A program made the translations under genes and the position numbers. From an uncultured Clostridia bacterium (lineage in GTDB: Bacteria; Bacillota; Clostridia; Christensenellales; CAG-314): a stretch of 64,000 bases of DNA. Positions 27,369-37,050 of this stretch are shown in pieces; within the stretch, counting starts at the first letter, position 1, and each line of letters starts with the position of its first letter. Location of the stretch: positions 1 through 64,000 of the forward strand of contig CALVWF010000004.1 in assembly GCA_944364615.1 (NCBI GenBank), given 5' to 3'. Below the pieces are notes generated by a model. The model did no database searches. It was not told the origin of the DNA and worked only from the letters and a program-made list of their open reading frames with translations.

Positions 27369-27797
27369 TCAGCCGTTTAAGGATTTCAGTACCGTCTGCA
27401 CTTCTCGCATGTCGCACTTTCCTGCGTAATTGTTCTTGAAGTGCTTCATCACATAGGGTACGGATTTGTCAGGCAAAGTTTCAATCACCTGTCTGATCTC
27501 GTCGGCAGACATCATTTTGGGCAGATACGTCTCGACGAACGCTATCTGTCCGTCAAGGCTTTTTACCATTTCGTCACGTCCTGCCCGAACAAACGCCTCT
27601 TTTTCTTCGTTGAGTTCTTTAAGACTCTTCTGCAATATAGTCACGACGTCGGCTTCCGTAAGTTCCCCGCCCGAAGTGCGTTTTTCTATTTCGGCAAGTT
27701 TGATTTTGTTGAGTAAAACCGACAAAACCGCCCTTTTGTTGGAATCGCGTTGTTTGAGCGCTTCTATATTGGCTTTTTTAAGTTCATCGTACAACAT
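27369..27797 (-). CDS. yqeY: GatB/YqeY-domain protein
   Basis: A 142-aa YqeY-family protein, resembling the tRNA-binding tail domain of GatB. Family features: RAVLSVLLNKIKLAEIEKR (22-40), the ETYLPKMMS segment (88-96), and the C-terminal GKCDMREVQTVLKSL. The role in bacteria is unclear; it is thought to associate with tRNA or amidotransferase functions. The ATG follows AAGGAGA and the gene starts 27 bp after the coiled-coil gene, in the same operon. Confidence 0.9.
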   Translation of the reverse strand: MLYDELKKANIEALKQRDSNKRAVLSVLLNKIKLAEIEKRTSGGELTEADVVTILQKSLKELNEEKEAFVRAGRDEMVKSLDGQIAFVETYLPKMMSADEIRQVIETLPDKSVPYVMKHFKNNYAGKCDMREVQTVLKSLNG

Positions 27798-27824
27798 TTT
27801 TGTTCTCCTTATATTTATCGATTG

Positions 27825-30800
27825 TCAATCTTTGCGGATGCGCTTGAATTCGATAACGCAATCCTTGTATTCGAAATGTCTTGCTATTACAACCGCCTTG
27901 TCCTCCAACTGCAATCTGTCGTCGAACAACAGCCATCCTTCTTTATTGCCCGACGTGCGTGTGGCAAGTTTGAGACTGACGTACACGCAGTTTCGGTGCA
28001 GTTGAGGAAGGTCGCCGTAATTTACGGTGTTGTCGTCCAATTTGATTTGCAACATTCCGTCGTTGCTTTCCAGTATATATCTTGTGGACGTAAGACGGCG
28101 CAACAGACGCTGTGCCGAACGCAGCAACGCGGAAATTTTGTCGTGTACAAGCAATCCCACTATTTCCGTATTGCGCAATGCTCCTTCCAGTTGTTTCATC
28201 GTCTGCGCCTGTGTAGCCGCTACCGCCAGTCTCAGATTGGCGTTTTTCTGCGACAGGTAACTGTCCATACTTTGTTTGACCTGTTGTTGCAACTGCTGTT
28301 TTTGAGCGGTCAACCGTGCTTTTTCCTCTTCGAGATCGGCAAGTCGTACTTTGTCGTTCGATACAGGATGCGCCTTTAAAACGGTATAGTAATTTTCAAT
28401 TCTTTCCGCAAGCGACGTACGCAGAGCATCGTAATCGGAAATCAGTTTTCTGACTTTTTCGGTATCGTCTGACAATGTCAGTTTGCCTGCGTCTTCCAGA
28501 TTTATTCCCTTTAAATTAAATTCGAATTGCAGTTTGTCGTGCAGTTCGGCATATTCGTTCGTCTTGCTTTCGTACAACCACTGCAATTTTTCCAGTTCTA
28601 TACGTTTGCGGAAAACTTCCTTTTCGATGGACTGTTTGCTTTCCGCAAGCATCTGACGCTCGCTTTCAACGTCTGCTATTTCGTAACGGAAATTTGCTAC
28701 CGCCTGTTCGAGATCGTCGCTTCCGGCAAGCGCGCGTGCCTTTTCCGTGCAGGAGGCAATCTGCTTTTCGTTGACCTTGACGGTCTTGACGGTTTCCACT
28801 ATCGTTTCCTGGACGCGTGCGATTTTTTCGTCGAGTTGTTCTATCTTTGAGGAAAGCGCGCGGTACTGTTCGTAGTTGGACGACATACGCTGACCGATGT
28901 CGGTCAGTTCTTCTTTCAGTTGATCGTTACCCGCTACTATTGCGTCCACACTGCTGTTGGTTTCGTCCAGTTGACGCTGTGTTTCACGCAGATACTTGCT
29001 TCGTGACTGCAAAGCGGATATTTTTCCGCGCAGAACTTCCGCAGAACGTTTGAGTTCCTGCAACTCCGCTTCGCTGCGCACCGCTTCCTGCTGTACGTCC
29101 AACAGATATTTTGTTCCGTTGTCCGATTCCAACGCTTTAAGGTAGTTGAACACCGCTTCGCTGCGGTTTTGAGAAATTATCTCGTTGTAGCGGTTAATGA
29201 TGTTGGTCTTTTCCTTGCGCATCGTTTCCATCTCGGCGTTGTTTATTTCCGCCTGACGTTTGATCTCTTCGATCTTGCCTTCCAATGCGCTGGCTTTTTC
29301 CATCAATACGTCTCTGTCGATGTTTCTGCGTTCTATTTCCAGTTTGAGCGTTTCCGTTTCTTCGTCGTTCAGATTTGACTTGACCGCAAATACCGCTGTC
29401 GGATCGTCTGTATATATCTTCTGACTGTTAAGAAAAACTTCCCTTTTAAATTCTTCCTGTTTGCGGAACTGCACCTTTTCCAGTTCGGCAACAAGACAGG
29501 AACGGCTTTGCTCCAGTTGCAAAAGTCTGTGTCTGTAATCTTCCAGAGCACGTTCAAGATTTTTGGTCTTTTCCTGCAATGAGGTGTTTATAACTTCCAA
29601 CTTGGCGTTTTTGGCATCCAGCACCTGCAAAATCGTTTCCTTTGCCTTGACGGGCGCAACGGTAACGTCCAGTTCGGCAACCGATTTGAAGCGCTTGACC
29701 TGCACAACAAGATTGCTTTCCTTTTCGGCAATCTGGCTTTCTTTGACGGCAAGTTCGCTTTTGAGTTTTTCCAGTTGCGAATTTACTTCGTCCAGTTTTA
29801 CGCCCACCCTGACGGTTTCAAGCAATTCTCCCACCGATTTGTCGGACACCTGGAAGTTTTCGATACTGTTTTTAATTTCTTCTATTGCTTTTTCCGTTTC
29901 GTCGAGACGGTTTTTGTAAGCGATTTTTTCGGCGTTTAATTTTTCCGCCTGTTCGTTGAGTTGCACCGCCAACTGATTGAGCGTCTTGTTGCGTTCGTAC
30001 AGTTCGGCAATGGTCTGCAATTCGCCGTTGACCACTTCCATTTTACTGCGTCTGTCCGCGACGATTGCGCTCTGTTTCTGTTTTTCTTCCAATTGCGCGT
30101 TAACGCCCTGCAACTCGTTTTCCTGCCATTCGAGATCGGCAGTAAGGGAAAATCTCTTTTCTTCGTATTCTTTCTTCTGTTGCTCTATAGCCTGCAAATT
30201 TTTTAACTGCGGTACGAGCGCGCCCAGTTCGTCGCGCAATTTGAGTTGCGCGCGTTTGCCGTCCATTTCGTCTTTCTTGTCCAGCAAAAGCCTGTACTGC
30301 TCCTGAGCGGTGTTAAGTTCGTCCGTAAGGCTTTGTATGACTTCCGACGACTGTTCCTTTAACTTCTGTGTGGCGATTCGGGCGTCCACTACCGCCAACC
30401 GCTCTTCCGTATCGGCAAGACTTACATTGAGCGCCTCTATATCCTTGGATGTGATTTTGCTTTTGTTTTCCGCAAGTAACATACGGGCATTGTCGTCCGC
30501 ACGCCTGCTTTCGTCGCGCAACTGTTTCGTTTCACGGTCGACGCTTGCCGCAACATCGGTAAAAATACGTATTTCGGGAAAACACATCAGGTTTCCGTCA
30601 AATTCTTCCGTTTCACGCAGTGTAATGTATATGCCTTCGGCACTGTTGCCGTTTTCGTCCTTGCACAGATCCTGCAAAACTTCCCCCGCACGTCCGCCTC
30701 GGTTGATCGTGACGAATTTACCCTCTTCGTCGCGCTGTTTCAATGTCATCTTGACGGTGCCGTCCTCTGAATGATACTTTCTAACGCTGTAAACCTCGTT

Positions 30801-30989
30801 GCCCGCGTCAAACGTCACAGTCACGTCTTTGTCGCATGTTACGCCGTCGGCAAAACAAAACTGCAAGTAACGGTTTACTCCCCCGTTTCTTGCCGTGATT
30901 ACCTTTTGCGTATCCTTGCCTCTGCCGAAAGCGAAGTACTGCTTTTCACCCGTTTGCAAGTTGACTGCTTCAACACTGTGTATCCTCAT
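27825..30989 (-). CDS. Long coiled-coil protein resembling an SMC/Rad50 without a P-loop
   Basis: A 1054-aa protein. Residues 1-150 are a globular N-domain; about 155-915 are continuous heptad-rich coiled coil with a probable break in the middle; the last 120 residues are globular. The ends read like worn SMC/SbcC ATPase halves: where a Walker A should be there is ITARNGGVNRYLQ, and near the C-terminus LTSTRYILESNDGMLQIKLD precedes LLFDDRLQLEDKA, which sits where SbcC has its Walker B and D-loop. No GxxxxGK[ST] is present. It is divergent from dnaD-dnaI and leads an operon with yqeY. A role in chromosome structure or replication is only inference. The ATG at 30989 follows AGGGGG; an upstream in-frame start lies in the promoter region. 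Confidence 0.8.
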   Translation of the reverse strand: MRIHSVEAVNLQTGEKQYFAFGRGKDTQKVITARNGGVNRYLQFCFADGVTCDKDVTVTFDAGNEVYSVRKYHSEDGTVKMTLKQRDEEGKFVTINRGGRAGEVLQDLCKDENGNSAEGIYITLRETEEFDGNLMCFPEIRIFTDVAASVDRETKQLRDESRRADDNARMLLAENKSKITSKDIEALNVSLADTEERLAVVDARIATQKLKEQSSEVIQSLTDELNTAQEQYRLLLDKKDEMDGKRAQLKLRDELGALVPQLKNLQAIEQQKKEYEEKRFSLTADLEWQENELQGVNAQLEEKQKQSAIVADRRSKMEVVNGELQTIAELYERNKTLNQLAVQLNEQAEKLNAEKIAYKNRLDETEKAIEEIKNSIENFQVSDKSVGELLETVRVGVKLDEVNSQLEKLKSELAVKESQIAEKESNLVVQVKRFKSVAELDVTVAPVKAKETILQVLDAKNAKLEVINTSLQEKTKNLERALEDYRHRLLQLEQSRSCLVAELEKVQFRKQEEFKREVFLNSQKIYTDDPTAVFAVKSNLNDEETETLKLEIERRNIDRDVLMEKASALEGKIEEIKRQAEINNAEMETMRKEKTNIINRYNEIISQNRSEAVFNYLKALESDNGTKYLLDVQQEAVRSEAELQELKRSAEVLRGKISALQSRSKYLRETQRQLDETNSSVDAIVAGNDQLKEELTDIGQRMSSNYEQYRALSSKIEQLDEKIARVQETIVETVKTVKVNEKQIASCTEKARALAGSDDLEQAVANFRYEIADVESERQMLAESKQSIEKEVFRKRIELEKLQWLYESKTNEYAELHDKLQFEFNLKGINLEDAGKLTLSDDTEKVRKLISDYDALRTSLAERIENYYTVLKAHPVSNDKVRLADLEEEKARLTAQKQQLQQQVKQSMDSYLSQKNANLRLAVAATQAQTMKQLEGALRNTEIVGLLVHDKISALLRSAQRLLRRLTSTRYILESNDGMLQIKLDDNTVNYGDLPQLHRNCVYVSLKLATRTSGNKEGWLLFDDRLQLEDKAVVIARHFEYKDCVIEFKRIRKD

Positions 30990-31080
30990 GCCGGCCCCCT
31001 GTAAATAATTTAGGTATTTTTGCGGTTTTTGTTGTAATACTGCCCGCAATGTGTTAAAATGAATTAATTGACAGACCGTA

Positions 31081-31097
31081 TTGACATTGAATGTCAA
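31081..31097. promoter_or_regulatory. 17-bp palindrome between the coiled-coil gene and dnaD
   Basis: TTGACATT-G-AATGTCAA is a perfect palindrome about a single base. Its right arm merges with a possible dnaD promoter (TTGAAT, 18 bp, TATACT at 31112-31117). It could be an operator for both divergent transcripts, or overlapping -35 elements facing both ways. Confidence 0.5.
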
Positions 31098-31172
31098 GCA
31101 AAATACGACCTATACTCAATTATATATTATTATCTTAAAATAATCAAGACTTTATTTATTACTGAGGTAAAA

Positions 31173-32618
31173 ATGCCATTTTGTCTGCTGGAAAAACAGG
31201 CGGTCACCGAAGCGTTTACCGCTGTGGACAACCGTCTCATATTCAACTATTTTCCCGATGCGCCCCGTCAGACCGTTTCGGTGTATCTGATGGGACTGGC
31301 TCTTGCCGACCGCGACGAGGAAAACACCGTATCAACGATGGCTCGACGTCTTAATATGTCCGAACAGGATGTAATGGACGCTTTTTTATACTGGGAAGAA
31401 CTGGGACTCGTTCACATCTACAACGGTGAAAATCCTACCGTCACTTACCTTTCGGTAAAAGAAGGACAAAATCTTTTGCGCAAAATACCCAAAAACAAAT
31501 ACGACAGATTTGCCAAGGAGATTCAGCGCATAATCGAAGGCCGAATGATTTCCGTAAACGAGTACAACGAGTACTACACTTTTTTGGAAAACAATCTGTT
31601 TGCTCCCGACGCCTTGCTGGCGGTCGCTCAGTACTGCGTCGACCTCAAAGGAAACGACATAAATTACAAATATATACTTACCGTTGCACGCAATCAGTTG
31701 TCAAAAGGGGCTATAACCGCCGATGCGGTGGCAAACAACCTCAACAGTCAGCAGAAATACGACGACGATTTGAAACTTGTGTTCAAAGCATTGAAGACCA
31801 ACCGCAAATTTGACTACAACGACCGTGAAATGTACGAAAAATGGACAAGAGACATGGGATTTACCGCAGACACTGTCATAGCGGTAGCCAAAACGGTACG
31901 ATCGGGCGGTATGAACAAACTGGACGTCATGCTGGAAGAATATTTCCGCAAAGGCGCGCTGTCCATAAAAGAAATAGACCACTACCGTACTGAAAAAGAT
32001 CAGATGTACGAACTTGCCCGCACGGTCAACCGTTCGCTGGGCGTATACTACCAGTCTCTGGATCCCGTCGTGGACGAATATATTTCCAGATGGTTACAAA
32101 AGGGTTTCGATCCGGATACGATAGTCACCGTCGCCAAATACTGTTTCCGAACATCAGTCCGTTCGCTTGCAGGTCTTTCAACCGTCCTCGACAAATTTTA
32201 CAAGTTGGGATTGCTTACGACGGAAAGCATAAACAAGTACATCGATTCTATGGTGTCAAACGACAAAAAAATACAGGACGTACTTGCAAAAACGGGCATA
32301 GAAAGAAACGTAACACCCACAGACAGACGGCTGTTCAGAACGTGGACGGAAGACTGGGGACTTTCCGAACAACTTATCATGCATTGCGCGGAAAAGAGCG
32401 TAGGAACTTCCAATCCCGTTTACTACATGACAAGACTGCTGTCCGACTGTAAAGCGCAATCCGTCACGACTGTCGAGCAACTGGAAAAACTGTCTTCACC
32501 CGCAAACGCAAAGACTTCGTCGCGCAAATCGCGTTCCGTGCAGGAAATCGAAAAGCACGACTACACCGACAGTCAACTGAACGCACTGTTTACCGATCTT
32601 GATCAGTTGGAGATTTAA
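31173..32618 (+). CDS. DnaD-like replication initiation protein
   Basis: A 481-aa protein. The N-terminal part (about 10-100) is a winged helix as in DnaD (MARRLNMSEQDVMDAFLYWEELGLVHI), followed by at least two and probably three DnaD_2-type helical repeats, recognisable by the closing segment YKYILTVARNQLSKG (about 163-177) and by repeated EYISRWLQKGF and WTRDMGFT-like starts. DnaD remodels the origin and helps load the replicative helicase in Bacillota. It is longer than B. subtilis DnaD because of the extra repeats. The ATG at 31173 follows GAGGT. The helicase-loader gene begins one base after its stop. Confidence 0.9.
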   Translation: MPFCLLEKQAVTEAFTAVDNRLIFNYFPDAPRQTVSVYLMGLALADRDEENTVSTMARRLNMSEQDVMDAFLYWEELGLVHIYNGENPTVTYLSVKEGQNLLRKIPKNKYDRFAKEIQRIIEGRMISVNEYNEYYTFLENNLFAPDALLAVAQYCVDLKGNDINYKYILTVARNQLSKGAITADAVANNLNSQQKYDDDLKLVFKALKTNRKFDYNDREMYEKWTRDMGFTADTVIAVAKTVRSGGMNKLDVMLEEYFRKGALSIKEIDHYRTEKDQMYELARTVNRSLGVYYQSLDPVVDEYISRWLQKGFDPDTIVTVAKYCFRTSVRSLAGLSTVLDKFYKLGLLTTESINKYIDSMVSNDKKIQDVLAKTGIERNVTPTDRRLFRTWTEDWGLSEQLIMHCAEKSVGTSNPVYYMTRLLSDCKAQSVTTVEQLEKLSSPANAKTSSRKSRSVQEIEKHDYTDSQLNALFTDLDQLEI

Positions 32619-32619
32619 T

Positions 32620-33549
32620 ATGAACAAATCAACTATTGCCACGGCATTGTCAGTTATAGAAGCGCGCAGGCGAAAAGCGGAAGCCGTTGCCGAAGCCAAT
32701 GCCCAACTGTTGCAGAAAGACGACAGATGGCAGGCAAACGACAAGGCGATACGTCTGTGCAATATAGACATAGCAAAAGACAAATTGAACGAGCGTGACG
32801 CCTCTGAAAACAAACGCCGTCTGGCAAAACTGCTTGTCGAACGCAACGACCTGCTTAAAAAGCACAATATGACCTCGAAGGATCTTGTCGCACGGTACAG
32901 TTGCCCGCTTTGCAACGATACCGGTTACGTCAAAGGAAACAAATGTCAGTGCCTTCGTCGCGAGGTGACAAAACTGCTGTCCGGAAACTGCGGTTACGTC
33001 GACGATTCCTGCACATTTGAAAACTCGACGGAAACAAACCCTGACAACATAAAAACAATGGAAATATGCCGAACGTTCAGCAAAAAACTTAACGACACAC
33101 GCTTTCGCATAGTTGTGCTTTTGGGTAAAACGGGTACGGGCAAAACCTACCTGTGTAACGCAATGGCAAACGAAGCGTTGAAAAATTTAAACAGCGTGTT
33201 TGTAATTACGGCGTACCGGCTCAGCGAACTATTTTTGCAGTGTCATCTTTCGTCACAGGAGGAAAAACTTACTGTATTGGAAGACCTGATGGACACTGAT
33301 CTGTTGGTTATTGACGACCTCGGAGTGGAAAACACTTTTTCAAACGTCACGTCGGAATACCTGTTCGCACTGATAAACGAGCGTATTCAGAGGGGAAACA
33401 AAACTGTAATTAGTTCCAACCTTACGGTTGCGCAGATACGAGACCGTTACGACGAACGGATTTTCAGCCGTATAGCGGACAGAAAACTTTCAATCGTCGC
33501 CAAACTTACAGGCAACGACAAACGGATTTCGGAGCCAACGAAGAAATAA
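32620..33549 (+). CDS. DnaI/DnaC-like helicase loader (AAA+ ATPase)
   Basis: A 309-aa AAA+ protein. The N-terminal 105 residues are helical and basic, then a zinc-binding-like segment CPLCNDTGYVKGNKCQC (about 95-112). The ATPase domain has Walker A LLGKTGTGKTYL (about 167-178), Walker B LLVIDDLG (about 224-231), sensor-1 TVISSNLT (about 258-265) and an arginine-finger region ERIFSRIAD. It would deliver DnaB-type helicase to the origin with the DnaD protein encoded directly upstream. The ATG at 32620 follows TTGGAG. Confidence 0.93.
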   Translation: MNKSTIATALSVIEARRRKAEAVAEANAQLLQKDDRWQANDKAIRLCNIDIAKDKLNERDASENKRRLAKLLVERNDLLKKHNMTSKDLVARYSCPLCNDTGYVKGNKCQCLRREVTKLLSGNCGYVDDSCTFENSTETNPDNIKTMEICRTFSKKLNDTRFRIVVLLGKTGTGKTYLCNAMANEALKNLNSVFVITAYRLSELFLQCHLSSQEEKLTVLEDLMDTDLLVIDDLGVENTFSNVTSEYLFALINERIQRGNKTVISSNLTVAQIRDRYDERIFSRIADRKLSIVAKLTGNDKRISEPTKK

Positions 33550-33641
33550 TCGCTGATATGTCCGTGACGTAAAGTTTTAAAGGATATATAAAAACTTATT
33601 GATGCGTCCTATCAACTTTTCAAATAAATGTCTGTATACAA

Positions 33642-33670
33642 TTGACAACAAATCAAAAGCAATATATAAT
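33642..33670 (+). promoter_or_regulatory. Promoter of tRNA-Thr
   Basis: Perfect consensus: TTGACA (33642-33647), 17-bp spacer, TATAAT (33665-33670), about 40 bp before the tRNA. Confidence 0.9.
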
Positions 33671-33711
33671 ATTTAGGCGTGGTCGGAAGATCACGCCGTC
33701 TAACCGAAATT

Positions 33712-33787
<76 letters not shown>

Positions 33788-33796
33788 CATAAAAAT

Positions 33797-33827
33797 GCAC
33801 AAATCGCTGTGATTTGTGCTTTTTTTT
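33797..33827 (+). terminator. Terminator of tRNA-Thr
   Basis: 9-bp stem GCACAAATC/GATTTGTGC with a 5-nt loop followed by eight T. Confidence 0.92.
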
Positions 33828-33887
33828 CTATGGTTTTATGCGTTTTTCAGAATATTTATGCAGGCAGAAAAAAGTCCTGAAATCAAA

Positions 33888-34034
33888 TGATAGTAAAAAT
33901 TTTCAAAATAGTGGTAAATTTACAGACGAATTTTTCGTCTATTCCGTGAAAAAATTTTCTTTCCGAAAAAACTGCCCGAATCGCCCGAAAACTGCCTGTT
34001 TCTGCCCCAATGGTAGTAAAATGGTAGTATAAAA
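33888..34034. repeat. Short direct repeats (TGGTAGTA type) after tRNA-Thr
   Basis: TGGTAGTAAAA (34011-34021) is followed at once by TGGTAGTATAAAA (34022-34034); related copies are TGATAGTAAAAA (33888-33899) and TAGTGGTAAATTT (33909-33921). Their position beside a tRNA and next to an AT-rich islet recalls arm-type binding repeats of tyrosine integrases. No integrase gene is present. Confidence 0.4.
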
Positions 34035-34035
34035 T

Positions 34036-35370
34036 TTAAGATGCGGATTCAAGCCTGAAATCTATTTTTATCTGCTCTTTTTTCAGCATTCGCAAGTAAA
34101 GGATCATCGTCGGAATAAAATCAAGCGCCATACCGATACCGAACATCAGGCAAATACCCAAAAGAGTCGGGACAAACACTCCCGTAAGATACAATATAAA
34201 TAAGATACCGTAATACAGCCCGTCGATACAGATCGATTGAAACAGCATATATTTTGTTTTTCCCACGCCGTAAAACGTGCTGTCGAAAATACAACTGTTA
34301 AACAGGAACGTGATATAAAATCCTGTTTCAATCAGTGTGATTTTGAATACGGTTTCGTAGTCGGCAACATTCATAACATATTTGAGAAACGATTTCCACA
34401 AGGGAATGCTTACAAGCCATACAATCGCGAATATTGAAACAAGAACAAGATAGCCGAACGTCTTGGTTCTGATATTATCTTTACTTTCGCCGATTTCCTT
34501 TTTTACCAAGTCTGCAAGGGCAAGGCCGGGCAGCAACAGCCATTGCCAGATAAAGTTGTTCGCAAGCCAATAATTGCCCTGTTCCGCTACAATATTTACC
34601 ATTCTGACAACCATCAACAGAAAGGCAAGATTGCGCAGAAGAGATTCCAGTCCTGAAAATTTACCGACTTTGAACCATTCTTTAAGCCACGCAAAACTCC
34701 GTTTTTCCTTGGAGAACAAACGGATATTTTCTCTCCGTAAAAGCAAAACCGCACAGACAAAAAGTAATGCGTTTACGATAATGTTTGTAATCGCAATTCC
34801 GTTAACGCCGAGTTTTGCCGATACCGATAAGTTGCTGACAAGAAAGGTATCAAACAGAACGGACAGCGCCATTTGAACGCCGAGAACGAGATACAGATAT
34901 CGGTCCTTTTTCAGCGTTATAAGCACGGTCATCATAAACCGCCAAAGCGTAGTGAAAAGTGCGGCAACCGTTTCCAGCCGAATATATGTAACGGTAGCAT
35001 CAATGAGCGTACCATCCTGCGCCATAAAAATAACTAGCGGTCGGGCGCAGGATATAATGACAATTGAAACAACCGCATAGATAACCGCCGTAGCGGTCAA
35101 TCCTGTTTTTACTTTATTGGCAAATTCTTTTTCATCGCCGAGAGATTTTCCGAGCAGAAAGAACAGAGGAAGAATGAGCGCTTCCTGCACCACTTCATAA
35201 AATAAATTTACCCATTGCAGTTGACTTGCGATATTGATTCCGCTATCCGACGGCAAATCGCCGAGGAAGTAAATTCTGACTGTCTGATAGACGGTCGGGA
35301 GCAGCATCGTTGCGAGAATCGCAAACCATAAACGATAATTGACCGTTTTCAATGCCTTGATGATGCGCAT
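34036..35370 (-). CDS. MATE-family efflux transporter
   Basis: A 444-aa membrane protein with about 12 helices in two similar halves (the GLTATAVIYAVVSIV and TFGYLVLVSIFAIVW regions), typical of cation-coupled multidrug and toxin extrusion pumps. Substrate unknown. Its ATG shares one base with the TAA of the upstream gene (TAATG), so it is translationally coupled to the small nucleotide-binding-like protein. The gene is AT-richer than the surrounding chromosome and is separated from tRNA-Thr only by repeats, suggesting acquisition. Confidence 0.85.
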   Translation of the reverse strand: MRIIKALKTVNYRLWFAILATMLLPTVYQTVRIYFLGDLPSDSGINIASQLQWVNLFYEVVQEALILPLFFLLGKSLGDEKEFANKVKTGLTATAVIYAVVSIVIISCARPLVIFMAQDGTLIDATVTYIRLETVAALFTTLWRFMMTVLITLKKDRYLYLVLGVQMALSVLFDTFLVSNLSVSAKLGVNGIAITNIIVNALLFVCAVLLLRRENIRLFSKEKRSFAWLKEWFKVGKFSGLESLLRNLAFLLMVVRMVNIVAEQGNYWLANNFIWQWLLLPGLALADLVKKEIGESKDNIRTKTFGYLVLVSIFAIVWLVSIPLWKSFLKYVMNVADYETVFKITLIETGFYITFLFNSCIFDSTFYGVGKTKYMLFQSICIDGLYYGILFILYLTGVFVPTLLGICLMFGIGMALDFIPTMILYLRMLKKEQIKIDFRLESAS

Positions 35371-35792
35371 TATCCGATTTCCTCCGTGATTCTCCCGCGG
35401 TTTTGTTCAATCCAAATTTTCGAGAAATTCACCCAATCTTTTGTGCGTTCATATTGATAGTTATCGGGCGACATATCCGCGACGACTTTGTTCAGCCGCT
35501 CCGTTTCGTGATAAATTACTTCTTTCCCTTCAGATAAAGCGTATTCTATTTCTTTTTCAACTTGTGAACCTATATATCCGCCTATATTAACGACGTAAAT
35601 ACTGTCTGAAATGTCAATTTTTTTGAAATGTGCGGCGTTTAATTTATCCGTTTGTTCCTTTGATATAGCATTATTTTCAACGTTATAAACACATTGAATC
35701 ACCGAATAGCCTTTCGTTGTTTCCAGTTCCCAAGCAATTTTTTGCATTTCTTTTTCAAAACGCATACTACCACAGATAGTTACAACTTTCAT
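35370..35792 (-). CDS. Small nucleoside-deoxyribosyltransferase-like protein
   Basis: A 140-aa protein beginning MKVVTICGSMRFEKEMQ, a glycine-rich start like nucleoside 2-deoxyribosyltransferase/DUF4406-type Rossmann proteins; DSIYVVNIGGYIGSQVEKEIEYALSEGKEVIYH (about 62-95) fits the same fold (the GxxGxxxxxEIxxA pattern). Enzymatic activity is not demonstrated by these motifs alone. A very strong AAAGGAGGT ribosome site precedes it. It forms a two-gene operon with the MATE transporter. Confidence 0.7.
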   Translation of the reverse strand: MKVVTICGSMRFEKEMQKIAWELETTKGYSVIQCVYNVENNAISKEQTDKLNAAHFKKIDISDSIYVVNIGGYIGSQVEKEIEYALSEGKEVIYHETERLNKVVADMSPDNYQYERTKDWVNFSKIWIEQNRGRITEEIG

Positions 35793-36470
35793 TTAGTCAT
35801 TACCTCCTTTAAAAGTATAACATAAAATCTTACGAGTTGCTGACATTTATCTGAATTTACAGTTAAATTTACACTTTTTGCCTTTAACACACGATTTATT
35901 TTTGATTTCATCAAAAGTTTTCCTTTCAATTCAAAAAAGTTTCCGATAAGTCAGCCGTTTGTTGTTTTCGGCAAACTTATTTTGAAAATATCCAAAAATT
36001 ATACATTTCGGATTATCACTTTTATAAAATTTTAATTTTTCTATGATTTTTATTTTATCATTTGCAATTTAATCTAAGCGACATACCGTGTAATTTTAAT
36101 TGTCGTTAACCATTTTGACTCAAAGTGCTTAAAACCACTATTCAGTATTTGTCTAAATTTTTCCGCACCCCGATTTAATGTTTAATATGTCTGCATATAA
36201 ATTCAAATTGTATCCGCTGTTTTGTCAGGTCGGCATGAGCGAATTGCGCATTGACAAGTGCCTGTCTGCAAAACAGTTTTAAGGCAAATATCGAAAAATC
36301 CGCATTACCATTTTTTAAGTCTTAAACTTTACCTGCCTGCATTTTCCACGTCACGGATCAATTTTTAGTACTAATAAATATTGTAAATATTATTATTTTT
36401 TCATTTATTTGAAAATAAAGATATATTTGTTTTTAAAATTATATGTTTTGTGATATTATGTTTGCATATG
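35793..36470. other. Long AT-rich intergenic region, no gene seen
   Basis: About 680 bp of low-GC sequence with no supported ORF on either strand. The last 100 bp are extremely AT-rich and must hold the promoter of the flavin reductase gene, but no clean -35/-10 pair is evident. It could be decayed sequence left by insertion. Confidence 0.5.
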
Positions 36471-36480
36471 GAGGTTCAAT

Positions 36481-37047
36481 ATGAGAAAAGAGATTAAAAC
36501 TACAGAAGCAATTTTTCCTATGCCTGTACTTATGATTGCAACTTATAACGACGATGGCTCCGTAAATGTCATGAACGCCGCATGGGGCACCATGCTGGAA
36601 CGGAATCAGGTTATACTAAACTTGACTGAATCTCACAAAACAGTTAAAAACATCAAAAAAAGAAAAGCCTTTACCGTCAGCATTGCCGACTGCGACCACG
36701 TCGTACAAGCGGATTATTTCGGAGTCGTATCGGGAAACAACGTAAAAGACAAGTTTGCCAAAAGCGGACTGACCGCAACAAAATCGCAATGCGTAGACGC
36801 CCCGATAATAAATGAGTTCCCTATTTGTATGGAATGTGAGTTTTTAACCTATCAAGGCGGAGAATACGGATGCGGAGTTATAGGCAAAGTGGTCAAAGTC
36901 ACTGCCGATGAAAAAGTATTTAAAAATGACAAAATAGACATTTCACTTGTTAATGCAATCGCATTTGACCCTTACACGCACGGATATTATAAAGTAACGG
37001 AAAGAGTGGGTGAAGCATTCGGCGACGGTTTAAAATTAAAGCAATAA
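36481..37047 (+). CDS. Flavin reductase-like FMN-binding protein
   Basis: A 188-aa flavin reductase-like split-barrel protein. The N-terminal segment PMPVLMIATYNDDGSVNVMNAAWG and TESHKTVKNIKKRKAFTVSIA are typical of FMN-binding members that supply reduced flavin or electrons. GAFG-like ending VGEAFGDGLKLKQ matches the family. The ATG follows TGGAGG. It converges with the nitroreductase/monooxygenase pair, making a small flavin-redox cluster. A bidirectional terminator follows. Confidence 0.9.
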   Translation: MRKEIKTTEAIFPMPVLMIATYNDDGSVNVMNAAWGTMLERNQVILNLTESHKTVKNIKKRKAFTVSIADCDHVVQADYFGVVSGNNVKDKFAKSGLTATKSQCVDAPIINEFPICMECEFLTYQGGEYGCGVIGKVVKVTADEKVFKNDKIDISLVNAIAFDPYTHGYYKVTERVGEAFGDGLKLKQ

Positions 37048-37050
37048 ATT

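Noticed and set aside
29961..31004. Plus-strand ORFs across the coiled-coil gene
   Set aside because: Antisense shadows with Ser/Leu/Phe-rich translations, a known by-product of coiled-coil coding sequence.
33814..34032. 72-codon ORF after tRNA-Thr
   Set aside because: It starts inside the tRNA terminator and spans the repeats; no ribosome site.
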